Shown here: one piece after another, positions 14,243 to 15,102 of the stretch
How positions within the stretch are numbered: the first letter of the stretch is position 1
Layout: every line of letters begins with the position of its first letter
DNA from: JBGVSA01 sp041807905
Lineage (GTDB): Bacteria > Pseudomonadota > Gammaproteobacteria > Burkholderiales > Rhodocyclaceae
Length of the DNA: 15,102 nucleotides
Direction of reading: 5' to 3'
Assembly: GCF_041807905.1 (NCBI RefSeq)
Contig: NZ_JBGVSA010000046.1
Span: forward strand, 1 to 15,102
Made by a program: the position numbers and the translations under genes
Notes under the pieces: generated by a model
What the model was told of the DNA's origin: nothing
Seen by the model: the letters and a program-made list of their open reading frames with translations, nothing else
The model's database searches: none

Positions 14243-14860
14243 ATGACCGCCAACGCCATCGATACCGTCGTCTTCGATCTCGGTAACGTGATGATCCCGT
14301 GGGACCCTCGCGTGCTCTACCGCAAGCTGCTGCAGGACGAAGCAGCCGTCGACGCCTTCCTGCGCGACATCTGCCCGCCGGCCTGGAACGCCCACCAGGA
14401 CCGCGGCCGCCCCATCGCACAGGGCGTCGCCGAACACGTGGCCCAGCACCCGGAGCACGAAGCGCTCATCCGCGCGTACTACGACCGCTGGAACGAGACG
14501 ATCGGCGAAGCCATCGAGGGTTCCGTGGCGCTGATGCGGGAGCTCAAGGCAAAGGGGCTCCATGTTTTCGCGCTGACCAACTGGTCGGGAGAGACCTTCC
14601 CTCGCGCTCGCGTGCGGTTTCCGTTCCTCGCCGAGTTCGAGGGCATCGTCGTCTCGGGCGACGAGATGATGATCAAGCCGGAGCCCGAGATCTATCAGGT
14701 GCTGTTCGAGCGCTACGGCATCGAACCGACGCGGGCAGTATTCATCGATGACAGCATCGCCAATGTGGAAGCGGCGCGGGCGCAGGGGATGAAGGGGATT
14801 CATTTCCGCAATCCGGAGGCTTTGCGGGTTGAATTGCGGGAGCTTGGTTTGCCGGTTTGA
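14243..14860 (+). CDS. HAD superfamily hydrolase, YihX-like phosphatase
   Basis: Cytosolic hydrolase of 205 aa, probably a sugar-phosphate or small-molecule phosphatase. Motif I VVFDLGNVMIPWD with nucleophile Asp12; motif II ALTNWS (Thr112-Asn113); motif III KPEPEIY (Lys145); motif IV VFIDDSIANVEAARAQG (Asp169-Asp170). The usual second Asp of motif I (DxD) is Gly14, as in the FDLGNV group that includes E. coli YihX (glucose-1-phosphatase), so an unconventional or weaker acid/base is expected. A haloacid dehalogenase is less likely. ATG 14243 lacks a clear ribosome site; an in-frame ATG at 14153 overlaps dgoA and would add 30 low-complexity residues. It is 68 bases after dgoA and probably shares its transcript. 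Confidence 0.85.
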   Translation: MTANAIDTVVFDLGNVMIPWDPRVLYRKLLQDEAAVDAFLRDICPPAWNAHQDRGRPIAQGVAEHVAQHPEHEALIRAYYDRWNETIGEAIEGSVALMRELKAKGLHVFALTNWSGETFPRARVRFPFLAEFEGIVVSGDEMMIKPEPEIYQVLFERYGIEPTRAVFIDDSIANVEAARAQGMKGIHFRNPEALRVELRELGLPV

Positions 14861-14879
14861 TGGCGGTTTCGCTTGGCGT

Positions 14880-14901
14880 GGGCGTTGAAACGCCCTTTCT
14901 T
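14880..14901 (+). terminator. Intrinsic terminator of the dgoA-HAD transcript
   Basis: GGGCGT (14880-14885), loop TGAA (14886-14889), ACGCCC (14890-14895), then TTTCTT. The 6-bp GC-rich stem with tetraloop and a short T-rich tail lies 19 bases after the HAD stop. The T-run is interrupted, so efficiency is uncertain. It also forms the entry of repeat unit B. Confidence 0.6.
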
Positions 14902-14989
14902 GCCTGTAGCTTTGGCTCTTCGGGCTTGGTCTTGACTGCTAATTTCCACGCCGGAAGTTTCCCCAAACGGGACTTACGCTCCGGCGTGG
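14890..14989 (+). repeat. Dispersed intergenic repeat, unit B, with a large dyad
   Basis: Starts with the terminator arm and CCCTTTCTTGC (14893-14903), then GCTTTGGCTCTTCGGGCTTG and GTCTTGACTGCT, matching unit A1 part by part. In place of the GGGAGTTCGTCCC core it has a bigger dyad: CCACGCCGGA (14946-14955) pairs perfectly with TCCGGCGTGG (14980-14989), enclosing a small GTTT/AAAC hairpin (14957-14968). Confidence 0.65.
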
Positions 14990-15002
14990 CGGCTTCCCTG
15001 AA

Positions 15003-15102
15003 AAGCCCTTTCTTGCTGGGGCTTCGGCCCATCGAGTGTGGTCTCGATTGCCCACGCCCGACGGCCGGGAGTTCGTCCCGGCGGCCGAGTCACTTTCTTG
15101 TT
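15003..15102 (+). repeat. Dispersed intergenic repeat, unit C, cut by the window end
   Basis: GGCTT (14991-14995) pairs with AAGCC (15003-15007), followed by CTTTCTTGC. Then come GTGTGGTCTCGATTGCCCAC and the core stem GCCGGGA (15064-15070), loop GTTCG, TCCCGGC (15076-15082), then CGGCCGAGTCACTTTCTTG. CCCTTTCTTGC at 15006-15016 lies 113 bases after its copy in unit B. The core stem here is perfect where unit A1 has a wobble pair. Confidence 0.65.

Noticed and set aside
13652..14803. 383-codon - strand frame spanning dgoA and the HAD gene
   Set aside because: Crosses two supported genes and their intergenic hairpin; composition is that of a shadow frame.
14742..15032. 96-codon - strand ORF across repeat units B and C
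   Set aside because: Its translation comes mostly from repeat and dyad sequence plus antisense of the HAD gene; Lys/Pro/Ser-rich with no domain.

Overview
This is high-GC (roughly 60-65% by eye), densely coded proteobacterial DNA. Gene content, codon use and a dispersed intergenic repeat built around GGGAGTTCGTCCC suggest a betaproteobacterium of the Burkholderiales, perhaps near the Alcaligenaceae. That placement is inference from gene content only. A run of 10 Ns at 1519-1528 is an assembly gap, so the window is draft sequence.

Region 1 (1-6108, + strand) is a sugar-acid catabolic operon entered partway. It holds the end of a TRAP large permease (YiaN-like), a TRAP binding protein (YiaO-like), a short ORF beside the gap, a YhcH/YiaL-family protein, a Gfo/Idh/MocA oxidoreductase, a YiaK-type 2,3-diketo-L-gulonate reductase, a zinc alcohol dehydrogenase resembling L-galactonate 5-dehydrogenase, and a gluconate-5-dehydrogenase-like SDR. 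Four parts (YiaN, YiaO, YiaL, YiaK) match the E. coli yia operon as I remember it. The kinase and phosphate-pathway enzymes that follow there are replaced here by three further oxidoreductases. The likely role is uptake of an oxidised hexonate or keto-aldonate and its conversion through several NAD(P)-dependent steps. The substrate is not determined by sequence. GC-rich hairpins sit at three junctions of the operon.

Region 2 (6109-6420) is non-coding between convergent genes. It holds a terminator-like hairpin at the SDR stop codon and two tandem copies of a ~114-bp repeat unit whose palindromic core is flipped between copies.

Region 3 (6421-13402) has an M20 amidohydrolase on the - strand, divergent from a complete yejABEF oligopeptide ABC importer (binding protein, two permeases, double-ATPase). 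Imported peptides or acylated amino acids could be hydrolysed by the M20 enzyme; this pairing is inferred from position.

Region 4 (13403-15102) has its own candidate promoter, a KDPGal/KDPG-type aldolase (DgoA-like), a HAD-family hydrolase, a short intrinsic terminator, and two more ~113-bp repeat units that run off the window end. No tRNA, rRNA, CRISPR array, transposase or integrase was seen.
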